Source: Aquila chrysaetos chrysaetos
Lineage: Eukaryota; Chordata; Aves; Accipitriformes; Accipitridae
DNA length: 64,000 nt
Assembly: GCF_900496995.4 (NCBI RefSeq)
Contig: NC_044008.1
Coordinates: 13,835,276-13,899,275, forward strand
Direction: 5' to 3'
This document shows positions 40,901 to 49,106 of this stretch, one piece after another; within the stretch, counting starts at the first letter, position 1; each line of letters opens with the position of its first letter. The position numbers and the translations under genes were made by a program. The notes below the pieces were generated by a model. The model was not told the origin of the DNA. It saw only the letters and a program-made list of their open reading frames with translations, and did no database searches.

Positions 40901-43900
40901 ACCTGATGCCATCCATCTGCTTGGTGCTGAGTGAGATTTTAGCTTTGGCAGTGAGGTACTCCATCTGGTTTTCAGCACTTGCATGCGTTTCCTTGCTAAA
41001 AGTCCTGCAGTGTCACAGGTGCTTCTCAGAGGCTGTGGATGTTTATGTTTGTAGGTTATTGTGTCTCCCTATTCTTACTTTCTCAAGTTGGCAAACCAAC
41101 CTCTTCATGTTTTTCCTTCCTCTTACAAAGAACATACTCTTTGGGAATGATTGTCTTCTCCCAAGTCAAGAAATTCTTGCTCCCTATTTCATCCAGTGTG
41201 ACAGCACTTGCAGCAGTTAACAGGATTTTTAGCCTTTGGTACTAATCCCACCCCATCTACAGCACTAGAGCTTTGCTGAGCCACAACTGAACAGTGTTCC
41301 TCTAAGCCATGTCTTCTGGTGACCATGCACACAGGTAATAGGGCATTGTCTTTCATGTTAGTTTATACCTTCCCTCAGCTGTCTGTCCTGGGGATGGAGA
41401 GGAATCTCCTATTGTCTTCTCTAACTCCCTTTTTCCTGTGAAATTTTCCAGATAGATGTTGCCCTCTACCTTTTGTATTGATCCAGCATCCAATTATTCT
41501 TTTGATCACTAGAAACTCCATAGATGGCCTTCTGCCTCGTGTGCCTCTGGAGAGAGTCAGCCTAATTACCAGATTCCCTTTAAAAGATGGACATCAATAC
41601 CACTGTCCTATCTCTGACTTTCTGTTTTTTTCTTAATAACCTCAAGTCTTTTCACTGTTTGGTTCTCCAGGTAGATTGTGGTGAGAAGCACTTTTCTCCT
41701 TACAATAATCATTTGCTCAGGCATGCACTGGAATAATAAGGCTTTCATGTCTGCATGAGGTTAGATCTGGATTCCCCTCTGGAACACAGGGAATTTAGAC
41801 AGATGTTTCCTACCTTGATGTCCTTCAGGAATAACTTCTCACTGCTCACAGAATGGCTTCTCATATGGTAGTACTGGGAGAGCAGCCTCTGAGGTGCTGT
41901 GGACTTACCCTGTAGGGTTGCTTCAAAGCCAGTGTGAAAGGAGGGAGCTGACTGCATGAGTCTCATACACTGTGTACAAGGCTTTACAGATGTGTTTAAG
42001 TGCTTTTGTTACCAGAAATTCTATATTGTTTACTTTAAGGTAATTTCTGTGTTTCTAGCTGCATGGAGTTCCAGGGATAAATACAAACACAGCTGAAGGG
42101 GCAGTGAGTAATGTGAGGGAAGCAACTTACCTTTAGAAGGGAAATAACTGAAAGAGCTTGTATTATGGCAGTCTGCTGAAACTTAAGTTTCTTCTGAAAC
42201 TTAACAGCTGAGCGTAGCACTTCTCCCACTGTGCAGCTGACTTGGGTCTGTTGCATTCAGAGTTACGGTTCTGATCCCAGGAGTAACACTATCTGCTGCC
42301 ATGTCCCTCCCTGTTTTCTCTGTTCTCAAGGGACTTCTTCAAAACTTTCCTTCTTTCCTAGAAGCAATTTTTATTGACTCTTTGCCACTAGAATTGAGTG
42401 GGAAGAGCTTTGTTTTAGTGTCCCTCTAAACACTGTCCCTCTGTGAAGCCTTGTTTCTTAAGCAGTATCTTAAAAAAGCAAAGACCCAGGTTGTATCTGG
42501 AAAAGATTACATTCCTTCAAGTCAAATACAAAGTTCATCCAACTTTTATAAAACGCATTAAATGACATGCTATCCTACAGATTTTTATTGGTTTCAGCTT
42601 GCATTTAACTCAAGCTGTTCACAGCCTTTTTGAGATATACAACAGTCCTAACAACACCAACGAACAACATTTAAAATATGCTTCTCTTCCTGTGTTTTAT
42701 GATATGAAAATAGAGCTCTCTAACTTCTCCAGTCTCCAGGAAGGCAAGCAAATAAACAGTCAGTACTTGACTGTATAAAGTTCTGCAAAAAAACAAAACC
42801 CAAAACAGCGCAAGCATTTTCCTGGGCGTTAAATTGAAAAGGTGGCTACGCAGCATACCAGTGCATCTATCTTCTGAGCTCATGCTGTTGTCTTGACTGG
42901 TGGGTTTTGAAAAGAAATCCCCCTTACCCCCTCTGCCCCTTATTCTCAATTCAGCAGGCTGTTGGCTTTTGCAATTTAATCATGCTAGCAAAGTCATCCT
43001 CAAAATCCGTTTATGTTCCCACAGTATTCAGATTACAGGCAGTGAGCACAGTTAAGACCAAACTGTCATCAAAAGGTCTCCAACTAAACCTTGTTGCTTG
43101 ATTAGCACCTCATACACAAAGCTATTTGAATATCTTAAGCTTGATTTGAACCTGCTACTGGCAATAGGCTTAATAACCTTAGAATAGTTTGAAGATCTTC
43201 ATCCCTAAGGAGTGGAACTTGACGCTCATTTTCCTGCAGGCAGTTTGATATTTTCTGCATTCCCTTCACAGGCAAATCTCCAAAAGAAGCATGAGGAGCA
43301 AAACAGTTTTCTAAGTTCACATAGCAAATGCAAAATGAGAAACAGAGCTCAGATAACAACCGAACTTTAAACAGCTCTTGTTAATTTGTTTCTGTGTTTC
43401 CTCAAAACTCTTCTGTAAGTTTTTAGCAAAAGTGTAGCAGGGCGTAAGCAGTGAATGAAACTGTTCATTTACAAGGCTGATTCTGTACTTCAGTGTTTGT
43501 TCCTTGTACAAAAGTACAAGCCATAGTGACAAAAACATGAGAGATGAACTAGGACCAAGCTCTCCAATACGTGCTTTCTGGAAATATATCTCTGCCCTGC
43601 ATTTATTGTGTCCTCTCTCCTTAGGAAAAAAAAAAAAGCTGTGTTTTCAGTGCTCTACAACTCTGTTAAGGGATCAACTGAAATTTTCCTTTACACTTCC
43701 TTGTTGGTTCATTTTTTTGATACCTGGAGGCTATTTCCTGTTTAAAATTCAAACTGATCTAATGTTTTAAGGGCTACCTCTACTTAAAAGATAGATTTTG
43801 TTTTAATTTGTTCTGTATTCTCTGATACAGTACTATTGCAAATCGATGATTCAGGAAAGCTTTCTGAGGAATTGAAGTTACAGATTTCATGTACAGCAAA

Positions 43901-46124
43901 CACATCTGTTGAACTTTGTGATGATCATCATAGATTTAAGTCCGTAACTAGATGGAGAGTAGAACTGTAGATTCTGCCTTGCAGTAGGAATGATACTGAG
44001 TGTGACTGAGACTGCTGCTGCCTGGAGCAGTCAGGACTGCAGAAATTGCACTAGACATCCACTTGGAGATCCTTGAAGGCATGTTGTAGTCTGATAACAA
44101 AGGACACTGAAATACCTCTTCATTCAGTGGGAGAACTCTGACAGTGTTGGACTCCTGAAAATCCCATACTTCTAAACAGTACCTCAGCCTGCTAGTGAAT
44201 TGATGTGGGTTTGGCCCATAACCTTAAATTAATCCCACTTAGAAGTACTGAAATGCTATTGAAAAGTTTTGGCGCATAGGCTTGAGTTGTGGAAACCGAT
44301 CCAGTGATGTCAGTTGGAGTTTTGCCACTGTTCTTGACGTGGCCAAAATTTAACTTCAGCTGTGTTATAGGTCAGAGCAGAGCATGTTTGCAAAGTTGCT
44401 TCAGAATCTGCTTCCCTGCCATCCCTCGTGCTATTCCAGGCTCAAATTAGTTCTAAACTTAGAATTCACTCAGTCACACGAATGCTAAAGTAATAATAAA
44501 AGATATTTTGTAAAGATAAACCAAAGAGAAGGTTGATCCTGTGATAGAGGCACTGATTTGGGACTTAAAAGATCCCAGTTTAATTCCCAATTTGGTCATA
44601 AAATTCTGTATAAATTTGGAAGGTGACTTATTCTCTCTGGGCCTTAGTTTCTTAACTGTAAAATGAGAGTAAGTTGAACTTTCTCCTTTGTCTTTTACAC
44701 GGTGAGCTTTTCAGAGCATGATCATGCATACTAAGTTTATGTGAAATATGTAAGACAACAGACATCTCAGGGTTTCTGTTTTTTTAAGCCATTATCTTAA
44801 GAAAGCAGTAGTAGTAGCAACATGTCTGGTCATCTGGAAAATCAGGTCTTTCCCATATCTCTTTTCTGTGTTTACAATAAAGATTAAAACTTTTCAAATT
44901 ACTTGGCCAGAATAATGTCTAATGTAGACCTATGTATTGGGTTTGAATGGCAAAGTTTTGGTAGCCGGGTGGCTACAGGGGTGGCTTCTGTGAGAAGCTG
45001 CTAGAAGCTTCCCCCATGTCCGACAGAGCCAATGCCAGCCGGCTCCAAGACGGACCCGCCGCTGGCCAAGGCCGAGCCCATCAGTGATGGTGGTAGCACC
45101 TCTGGGAGAACAGATTTAAGAAAGGGAAAAAAAGTTGCTGTGGGACAGAAACCGCAGCTGGAGAGAGGAGGGAGGACATGTGAGAGAAACAGCCCCGCAG
45201 ACCCGCAGGTCAGTGCAGAAGGAGGGGGAGGAGGTGCTCCAGGCGCCGGAGCAGAGATTCCCCTGCAGCCCGTGGGGAAGACCACGGTGAGGCAGGCTGT
45301 CCCCCTGCAGCCCGTGGGAAGGACTCCACGGTGGAGCAGGGGAGGAGTGAGGAGTCCTCCCCCTGAGGAGGACGGAGCAGCAGAGACAACATGTGGAGAA
45401 CTGTCCCCAACCCCCATTCCCCGTCCCCCTGCGCTGCTCTGGGGGGGAGGAGGGAGAGAGAACCGGGAGTGAAGTTGTGCCTGGGAAGAAGGGAGGGGTG
45501 CAGGGAAGGTGTTTTAAGATTTGGTTTTATTTTTCATTATCCTACTCTGATTTGATTGGTAATAAATTAATTGTTCCCCAAGTCAAGTCTGTTTTGCCCG
45601 AGATGGTAATTGGTGAGTGATCTCTCCCTGTCCTTATCTTGACCCGTGAGCCATTTGTTATATTTTCTCTCCCTTGTCAGCTGAGAGGGGCAGTGATAGA
45701 ACAGCTTTGGTGGGCACCTGGTGTCCAGCCAGGGTCAACCTACCACAACGTACTTCCTAGCCCATAATAAAATTTACAGTACTATATGATAAAAACTGCA
45801 ACTTTATTGTAATAACATGTTACGGGAAATCAGATTAATGCAAAAAACTGTATCAAGAATAAAATGTCAGAAGCCCCTGTTGAAAAGATATAAATTCTAC
45901 CAAATAAAAGTCTTATAAGTATTTCCAGGGAGCTTGAAAAAAATGGCAATGTGAAGATGACATGTTTACTGTGTGTCAAATTAAGCTAAACGGAACTTTC
46001 TCTTCCAGGTCACATGAATCAAAGGAATGAAACGGACAAATGGATTAAGGCTGACACGCAAAACGGGAAAGTATGTCTTAAAAGCCAAAGCTGGATCCAG
46101 TCTGTCAAGCTGAAGAGTTCTTAA
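6933..46124 (+). CDS. FAM185A: FAM185A, 3' part of the gene (seven coding exons, spliced)
   Basis: Seven exons join in one open frame of 731 nt encoding 242 residues and a TAA stop. I recognise the product as FAM185A from blocks such as [23 protein letters not shown] and [10 protein letters not shown]. The human protein is about 390 residues, so roughly 150 N-terminal residues (normally one large first exon) are missing. The first 6.9 kb has no GC-rich first-exon-like segment, so that exon is taken to lie upstream. The protein is built of short alternating beta-strand units with recurrent G and D/N turns, as expected for the DUF4097 (putative adhesin) beta-repeat family. Its molecular function is not established to my knowledge. 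No frameshift or stop is present, so the copy looks functional. Introns are 5.2, 5.4, 5.5, 10.7, 2.3 and 9.3 kb. The next gene, FBXL13, faces it tail to tail. Confidence 0.93.
7043..12261 (+). other. FAM185A: FAM185A intron between exons at 6933 and 12262
   Basis: No gene was seen. Contents: an A-rich stretch near 7323-7350, a 16-bp direct repeat at 9009-9043, a TTTA run near 9315-9330, an A-run near 10362, and a TA microsatellite at 10916-10948. The remainder is AT-rich without recognisable repeats. Confidence 0.55.
10916..10948. repeat. (TA)n microsatellite
   Basis: About 16 uninterrupted TA units. The open frames crossing it (runs of Ile-Tyr on both strands) are artefacts of the repeat. 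Confidence 0.95.
12262..12354 (+). CDS. FAM185A: FAM185A coding exon (probably exon 3)
   Basis: The exon is 93 nt, 31 codons, phase 0 on both sides. A T8CAG acceptor precedes it and the donor is a consensus GTAAGT. It reads [11 protein letters not shown] through [11 protein letters not shown], which is one beta-repeat unit. A competing GT two bases earlier (12353) would break the frame, so the GTAAGT donor is preferred. Confidence 0.92.
13554..13926 (+). mobile_element. CR1 LINE 3' end, sense
   Basis: It encodes the last part of CR1 ORF2, still readable over 90 residues ([20 protein letters not shown], then a [14 protein letters not shown] end). The CR1 3' untranslated end with AATGATCTATGATT follows. 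It is truncated at the 5' end with only the extreme C-terminus left, so it is inactive. It is a fairly young copy judging by the open frame. Confidence 0.93.
15581..15632. repeat. G/T-rich low-complexity stretch
   Basis: A run of GGTTTT-like units with stretches of T, near a short C-rich stretch at 15530-15545. No function is inferred. Confidence 0.6.
17796..17934 (+). CDS. FAM185A: FAM185A coding exon (probably exon 4)
   Basis: The exon is 139 nt, entering in phase 0 and leaving in phase 1. The acceptor is TTTCTCTTAG and the donor is GTAAGA. It encodes SVNIEKLQG, then [11 protein letters not shown] and an [10 protein letters not shown] end. The last base starts a glycine codon completed by the next exon. 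This is the most recognisable FAM185A block in the window. Confidence 0.95.
19384..19427. repeat. Compound (TA)n(CA)n(TA)n microsatellite
   Basis: TA units, then about eight CA units with one interruption, then TA units again. Confidence 0.9.
20112..20850 (-). mobile_element. Diverged CR1 LINE fragment, antisense
   Basis: On the minus strand it carries CR1 ORF2 C-terminal remnants and 3' UTR. The + strand shows typical blocks such as TGTTCCAGTCCTGAATTATCC, GTGTGCTCTGGGCCCCTAAT and CCCAGGTCCTTACC. Many stops and indels mark it as old. A C-run and a T-run near 20310 interrupt it. Confidence 0.8.
23440..23481 (+). CDS. FAM185A: FAM185A coding micro-exon (probably exon 5)
   Basis: This exon is only 42 nt, phase 1 on both sides, too short to stand out as an open frame. 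A pyrimidine-rich tract ending CTAATAG precedes it and the donor is GTAGGT. It encodes [14 protein letters not shown] and joins the next exon through a split aspartate codon. Placement rests on frame continuity with both neighbours and on the repeat pattern TKTGSITV. Confidence 0.88.
   Translation, partial: VTPAFRPKQGVSQ
25634..26400 (-). mobile_element. CR1 LINE fragment(s), antisense, doubled 3' end
   Basis: The + strand shows GGTTGGAAGGGACCTC at 25636 and again GGTTGGAAGGGACTTCTGG at 25682, followed by a long CR1 antisense body (CTCTGGGCAAACTGTTCCA, GATCATCTCCTTGCAG and more). The repeated start suggests one CR1 copy placed next to, or inside, the 3' end of another. No intact open frame remains. 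Confidence 0.85.
28568..29040 (+). mobile_element. Endogenous retrovirus LTR (family A), truncated at the 3' end
   Basis: It starts TGTCCTGGTTTTGGCTGGGA and is alignable by eye with the LTR at 62381-62926 over most of its length. Shared blocks include GAATAATGTTG, AAGGATTTTTCAG and TATTCCATACCAT. It has a TATA box TATATAAA at 28827-28834 and an ATTAAA poly(A) signal at 29021-29026. It ends 14 nt after ATTAAA, straight into an A-rich tract. No internal viral genes are present. Confidence 0.85.
29040..29085. repeat. A-rich tract after the LTR
   Basis: Runs of A interrupted by G and C (A12, then A8, then A6). It joins the truncated LTR to the antisense CR1 that follows. Confidence 0.85.
29086..29880 (-). 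mobile_element. CR1 LINE fragment, antisense
   Basis: Typical reverse-complement CR1 blocks are present: CTGGGGAGCCCAGAAGTGGA, ACCCCCAGGTCC, TTTTGTGTCATCAGCAAATT and AGATCATTAATGAAGATGTT. Overlapping open frames of about 110 codons on both strands are relics of the CR1 ORF and its complement. A tandem duplication sits inside at about 29658-29752. Confidence 0.92.
30509..30531 (-). mobile_element. CR1 3' terminal stub
   Basis: The short sequence ATCATAGAATAGAATCATAG is the reverse complement of the CR1 terminal repeat (ATTCTATG units) and has no CR1 body attached. It is either an extremely truncated insertion or a leftover end. Confidence 0.5.
31415..31437. repeat. (TTTA)n simple repeat
   Basis: About five TTTA units, in an AT-rich part of the intron. 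Confidence 0.8.
34158..34177 (+). repeat. T20 run forming the polypyrimidine tract of a FAM185A exon
   Basis: Twenty consecutive T run directly into the AG of the acceptor for the exon at 34180, preceded by more T-rich sequence. It serves as the polypyrimidine tract and is also a mononucleotide repeat likely to vary in length. Confidence 0.85.
34180..34275 (+). CDS. FAM185A: FAM185A coding exon (probably exon 6)
   Basis: The exon is 96 nt, phase 1 on both sides. It encodes [10 protein letters not shown], then [20 protein letters not shown]. The acceptor AG follows directly after a run of 20 T. The donor is GTTAGA, which is weaker than the other donors of this gene. Its length is divisible by three and its phases are equal, so skipping it would keep the frame. 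Confidence 0.92.
34276..36526 (+). other. FAM185A: FAM185A intron between exons at 34180 and 36527
   Basis: No gene or clear interspersed repeat was seen. The only marked structure is an A23 run at 36424-36446, followed by A-rich sequence, about 80 nt before the next acceptor. Confidence 0.5.
36424..36446. repeat. A23 mononucleotide run
   Basis: Twenty-three consecutive A, then CAAACAAAAAAACACCC. No retroposed body could be recognised upstream of it. Confidence 0.9.
36527..36661 (+). CDS. FAM185A: FAM185A coding exon (probably exon 7)
   Basis: The exon is 135 nt, phase 1 on both sides. The acceptor is TTATACCAG and the donor is GTAAGG. It encodes [19 protein letters not shown], then [11 protein letters not shown] and a charged end RDDHVTISG. 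It follows the previous exon after only 2.25 kb. It is in frame with both neighbours and matches the FAM185A family pattern. Confidence 0.94.
36885..36952. repeat. Imperfect palindrome (foldback or MITE-like fossil)
   Basis: The left arm, GAGCCAAATTCATCC from 36885, and the right arm, GGCTGAATTTGACCC ending at 36952, are near-perfect inverted copies. The pairing continues inwards with mismatches. Similar CAAATTCA foldback repeats occur in bird, turtle and crocodile genomes. The family name is not certain. Confidence 0.6.
40095..40400 (+). mobile_element. Very old CR1-like LINE fragment, sense
   Basis: The sequence CTACTGTACTTCAAAAAAAGG, then GACAACTGCAGAGACTCCAA and GAAGAGAAGACTAAGGGAAA, follows the order of the C-terminal CR1 ORF2 (the segment before the LEKRRLR motif). 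It has many stops. Assignment is by pattern only. Confidence 0.55.
44530..44720 (+). mobile_element. MIR-like SINE fossil
   Basis: The order of blocks fits the MIR SINE: GATCCCAGTTTAATTCCC, then CTCTCTGGGCCTTAGTTTCT and AACTGTAAAATGAGAGTAA. The centre matches the MIR core (CCTCAGTTTCC...TGTAAAATGGG) with several changes. This is an ancient amniote SINE lying just upstream of the LTR. Confidence 0.7.
44933..45747 (+). mobile_element. GC-rich solo LTR (family B)
   Basis: The element begins TGTATTGGGTTTGAATGGCA and ends CAACCTACCACA, with TG...CA termini. It is flanked by ACCTA and ACGTA, a 5-bp target duplication with one change. It is about 815 bp and strongly GC-rich in its first two thirds, in an AT-rich intron. 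A 17-bp unit (CCCCTGCAGCCCGTGGG) occurs at 45260 and 45302. AATAAA lies at 45561-45566. No gag, pol or env is present. Open frames of 146 codons (+) and 138 codons (-) follow from the high GC and are not genes. Confidence 0.88.
46009..46124 (+). CDS. FAM185A: FAM185A last coding exon
   Basis: The acceptor is TTCTCTTCCAG. The exon reads [20 protein letters not shown], ends with [11 protein letters not shown], and stops with TAA at 46122-46124. The WIKAD and SW-QS-KL pattern is the conserved C-terminus of FAM185A. The preceding intron (36662-46008) holds a GC-rich solo LTR. Confidence 0.93.
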
Positions 46125-46229
46125 AGGTGAAATAGGCCAAAGAGATTAAATCAAAAAATTGTAATGGAACATTTCTGTAAAATTATGAAACTTTGTTGAT
46201 ATATATTCTTAATATAAGAGAGAAACAAT

Positions 46230-46428
46230 ATTAAAAATGAGGGCGTTTTAACCCAAGATTTGCCCTTGACAGTGGCTGGTGCTTAACAGGTCTGGTTTAC
46301 TCTTAGTGCCTTTTAGGAATGATGAGGTCTTTCATATTCAGAAATTGTATAACTTGACCCACTTAGCAGGTCAGTTTAAAAGCTGGTAACTTTCAAACAG
46401 AAGTTTGGAGCCATCATTTAAAAATAAA
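46230..46428 (+). promoter_or_regulatory. FAM185A: Candidate poly(A) signals of FAM185A
   Basis: An ATTAAA lies at 46230-46235 and an AATAAA at 46423-46428, about 105 and 300 nt after the stop codon. Either could end the transcript. There is no direct evidence for the cleavage site, and AATAAA is frequent by chance in AT-rich sequence. Confidence 0.4.
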
Positions 46429-47056
46429 AAGCATTTTCAACATCTCATATTTGAAAATATGAAAATTTACTTCCAAGATGACAATGCTCTGCAAGCTATT
46501 TTATATTTTTGAATTAAATGTCTCAGTACTGTGGGAATTCTGCTGGTTTATGCAAAATGCAGAGAATTTTCTTCAACCAAATAATTTGTATCATGGATAG
46601 GATAAAACCACTGTCAGAACTGTAGTTATTTGGTCTTCTCGTTTGGTGTTTGACCCCTAAGCAGTTTCTGCCTTCTCAATGGGTACTGTACGTGTAAAAC
46701 TACTTACATGAAATGACAAAACTTGCTCTGTGTCATCCTGAACCACTTGTTTGTGGCTAGAAATAAGAACTCTAGCTATGTCTACTACTGTTCGTCTGCA
46801 AAGAAAAGCTTTTACAATAAATACTCAAAATTGCAATGGATCTGGCTGATTTCAAGAAGGAACACTCCACCAACTGGACTTCAGATAAGAGTCCACATGA
46901 ACATTCCCTTAAAGCAAAAGCTGCCCAAGAATGGAAGTATTGGCCTAATAAATGAGAACTGTAATCTCTTTGTTTGCTACATTTCCAGTGACTTACTGTC
47001 AGCCTCACATGAAAGCATGGCAAGCTCTTTGAGGCAGAGGAGGGAGGTGAGGGAAC

Positions 47057-47085
47057 TATGTATGCCCTGCACAAGGGCATGCATG
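47057..47085 (+). other. Short hairpin in the convergent gap
   Basis: ATGTATGCCCT at 47058-47068 pairs with AGGGCATGCAT at 47074-47084 around the loop GCACA, with one G-T pair. A further wobble pair extends the stem by one. Its role is unknown. Confidence 0.55.
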
Positions 47086-48849
47086 ATTTTGTGGAGGATT
47101 TCGTGTAATAGAAACACACAGTACAGTAAGTGGAGCTTTTAAAAGCCTTTCCATACATATATATGGCACCTTATAAAAGAAGTACTGAAATCTGTGTTTT
47201 TAAACTGAAACCTCAGAATTCCTGCCAACCAAGTGGATAGAGAGTAGCAGAGAAGAGTTCAGAGTGTCAGCTCAGGTTTTAAGTTGTGTATACGTGTGTA
47301 TGTACTTTAGATCATGATGGTATGTTATGAAATTAATTTCTTTCCCACAGGATTCCCCAAGACATATAACTGCCCCTGGCTAATGGACTCAAGGGCACCA
47401 TTTTTACTATAATTCACGGTGCTTAAAAACTCCACATTCTGTTTGCTGTTGTGTGTACTGTTTGTTTGGATGAGGTGGGCTCTGATGTGTATGGCAAATT
47501 ATATGTATTTTTAATATAAACACTAATATATAAAACATTACTAATACTATTACTAAAAGCAATGTGATATTCCTAGTTATTAGTAATTGTTGCACTTTTA
47601 AAAGGTACAAAATTAATGTTTAATGGTTTTAGAGTTCCTGGAAAATTTTTGAAACTAATGATTTTTGTGCACTGCTGCAGACAAAGTGAAAGAAGCACCT
47701 CTAAATTCACACTGCATTAAAAAATAAAAACAGTGTAGTAGATATTTCACAAAATCGAGTCCATTTAATGGTTCCATTATTCACCCAGAATACAAAGCCT
47801 GTCAACCTCTGTGATTAAGGTGGTGCTTTTTGGGACTGATGCATCAGCAATTTAAGGGACAAGGTAGTAAGAAAACATGTTATTTCTTCCACGTTCAAAA
47901 GAAAGCAAGCTAAGGCGTTCATATTCTAAAACTAGCTGGAATTAAACATTAGGATTGTTAGCTACTTGCTTAAAGAAGTTAGAATAAGCCATCAGGAAAA
48001 TTGTGCTACCACTAAAGCTACTCTGATTATATTTTTTTCAAGCTAATAAACATTGAGACCAGCTAGAACGTCAAGAATGAGCTGAAGACAAATCTTTGGG
48101 AGTTTCCCCAAAGGCATTTGAGTAATATCTTGTTCTGCTATAATGAGATGAAAGGTACTATTCTCTAGACAAGGAAAGATCAGTGGATTATCAGTAATTA
48201 GGATATGAATGGCAAATCCCATGTGTGTCTTTTTTTTTTTTCTTGTCCATTTGATGAGAAGACATGTTCTTGTAACTGGAGAAAATTTATCCTTTAACAC
48301 TCTTTTCATCCATGCTACTTTTCTTTTGATTCTCCTGACTTTCTCAGCTGCCAGCCAGCCTGGAGTTCTGATCTGCAAATGTAAATATCAGCTCACTTAG
48401 GGAGTTGAACTCAGCCTGAGAGGCTTTTATGAGAATTAGGGCTCTGGGTGCACAAGTGACTGTTCAGAAGTAGAGAACTGTGCTTAAACGTGCATGTCTA
48501 GTTGTGTATTAAGGAATCAGTCGCTACTACCTTTTCATCATTCTTCATTGCTCAAGAACACTGTACTTGATGAGTACCAGCCATGTCAAGTGTGAAGTTC
48601 TGTGGGAAGTCAGAGTGTTTATGTCCTGGAGAGGACCTTCATGGCAAACAAGAACCCCAAACACACACAGATTTATTTATTGCTTACTCTGCACAGGACT
48701 ACAAAAACTTCTCATTATTGAAAGATGAAGACAGCTTGAATCAACATCTGAAAGTTAGCAATGTTTCAGTGCGGCTGTCTTGCTTGAAGGCATACACACT
48801 CCTGCAAGAAAGATTTGCAGTGCTTCCTTACTAATTCAACAAATGGCCT

Positions 48850-48855
48850 TTTATT
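48850..48855 (-). promoter_or_regulatory. FBXL13: Candidate poly(A) signal of FBXL13
   Basis: The minus strand reads AATAAA here, about 115 nt beyond the stop codon. A further AATAAA overlaps the stop codon itself (48969-48974), and others lie near 48670. The cleavage site cannot be fixed from sequence alone. Confidence 0.45.
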
Positions 48856-48970
48856 AAAGTATGATTAGTTTTAAGAAAAATAATAACAGTGTTCTTTTCA
48901 TGCTCTAGTGAAAATCCCTTGAACTGTAGATGTTGTGCAGTTTCTTCATTTTTCATTTTGAAGAATTTGT

Positions 48971-49106
48971 TTATTCAGGCTCTGATGTGTGTTTTTTGGT
49001 GAAGGTGAGTATGTTACCATCCCGGTCATATCCAAGCCAGGAAGGAGGGTCAGCATCATTATGTTCTTGTTTCTCCAATTTGGCTGTATATTTCCAGACA
49101 GCTTGT
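48971..49106 (-). CDS. FBXL13: FBXL13 last coding exon
   Basis: On the minus strand the acceptor is CTCTTGTTACAG. One base completes the split lysine codon, then 44 codons follow and TAA at 48973-48971. It reads [17 protein letters not shown], then [13 protein letters not shown] and ends in KKHTSEPE. The PP-W-GYDR-GN block is the signature of the FBXL13 C-terminus. The tail after this block is shorter than in human FBXL13. It has no long minus-strand open frame of its own, and was found by frame continuity. Confidence 0.92.

Larger units (their letters stand above)
36662..46008 (+). other. FAM185A: FAM185A last intron
   Basis: Contents: a foldback element (36885-36952), a CpG-retaining stretch (37370-38260), a fossil sense CR1 (40095-40400), a CA-rich patch near 40780, a MIR-like SINE (44530-44720) and a GC-rich solo LTR (44933-45747). 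The segment 40900-44500 has several open frames, none resembling a known protein. Confidence 0.55.
46125..48849. other. Convergent intergenic gap between FAM185A and FBXL13
   Basis: It carries the FAM185A 3' UTR at the left and the end of the FBXL13 transcript at the right. Open frames of 139 (+) and 128 (-) codons overlap each other at 46723-47158 and match nothing I know. A tight hairpin lies at 47057-47085. The rest is unremarkable AT-rich sequence. Confidence 0.55.

Noticed and set aside
45001..45472. Overlapping open frames of 146 (+) and 138 (-) codons, proline- and glycine-rich
   Set aside because: They lie entirely within the GC-rich solo LTR; few stops are expected by base composition, and neither matches a protein family.
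46723..47158. Open frames of 139 (+) and 128 (-) codons between the two genes
   Set aside because: They overlap antiparallel, have no recognisable domain, no splice or promoter context, and no composition typical of coding DNA.
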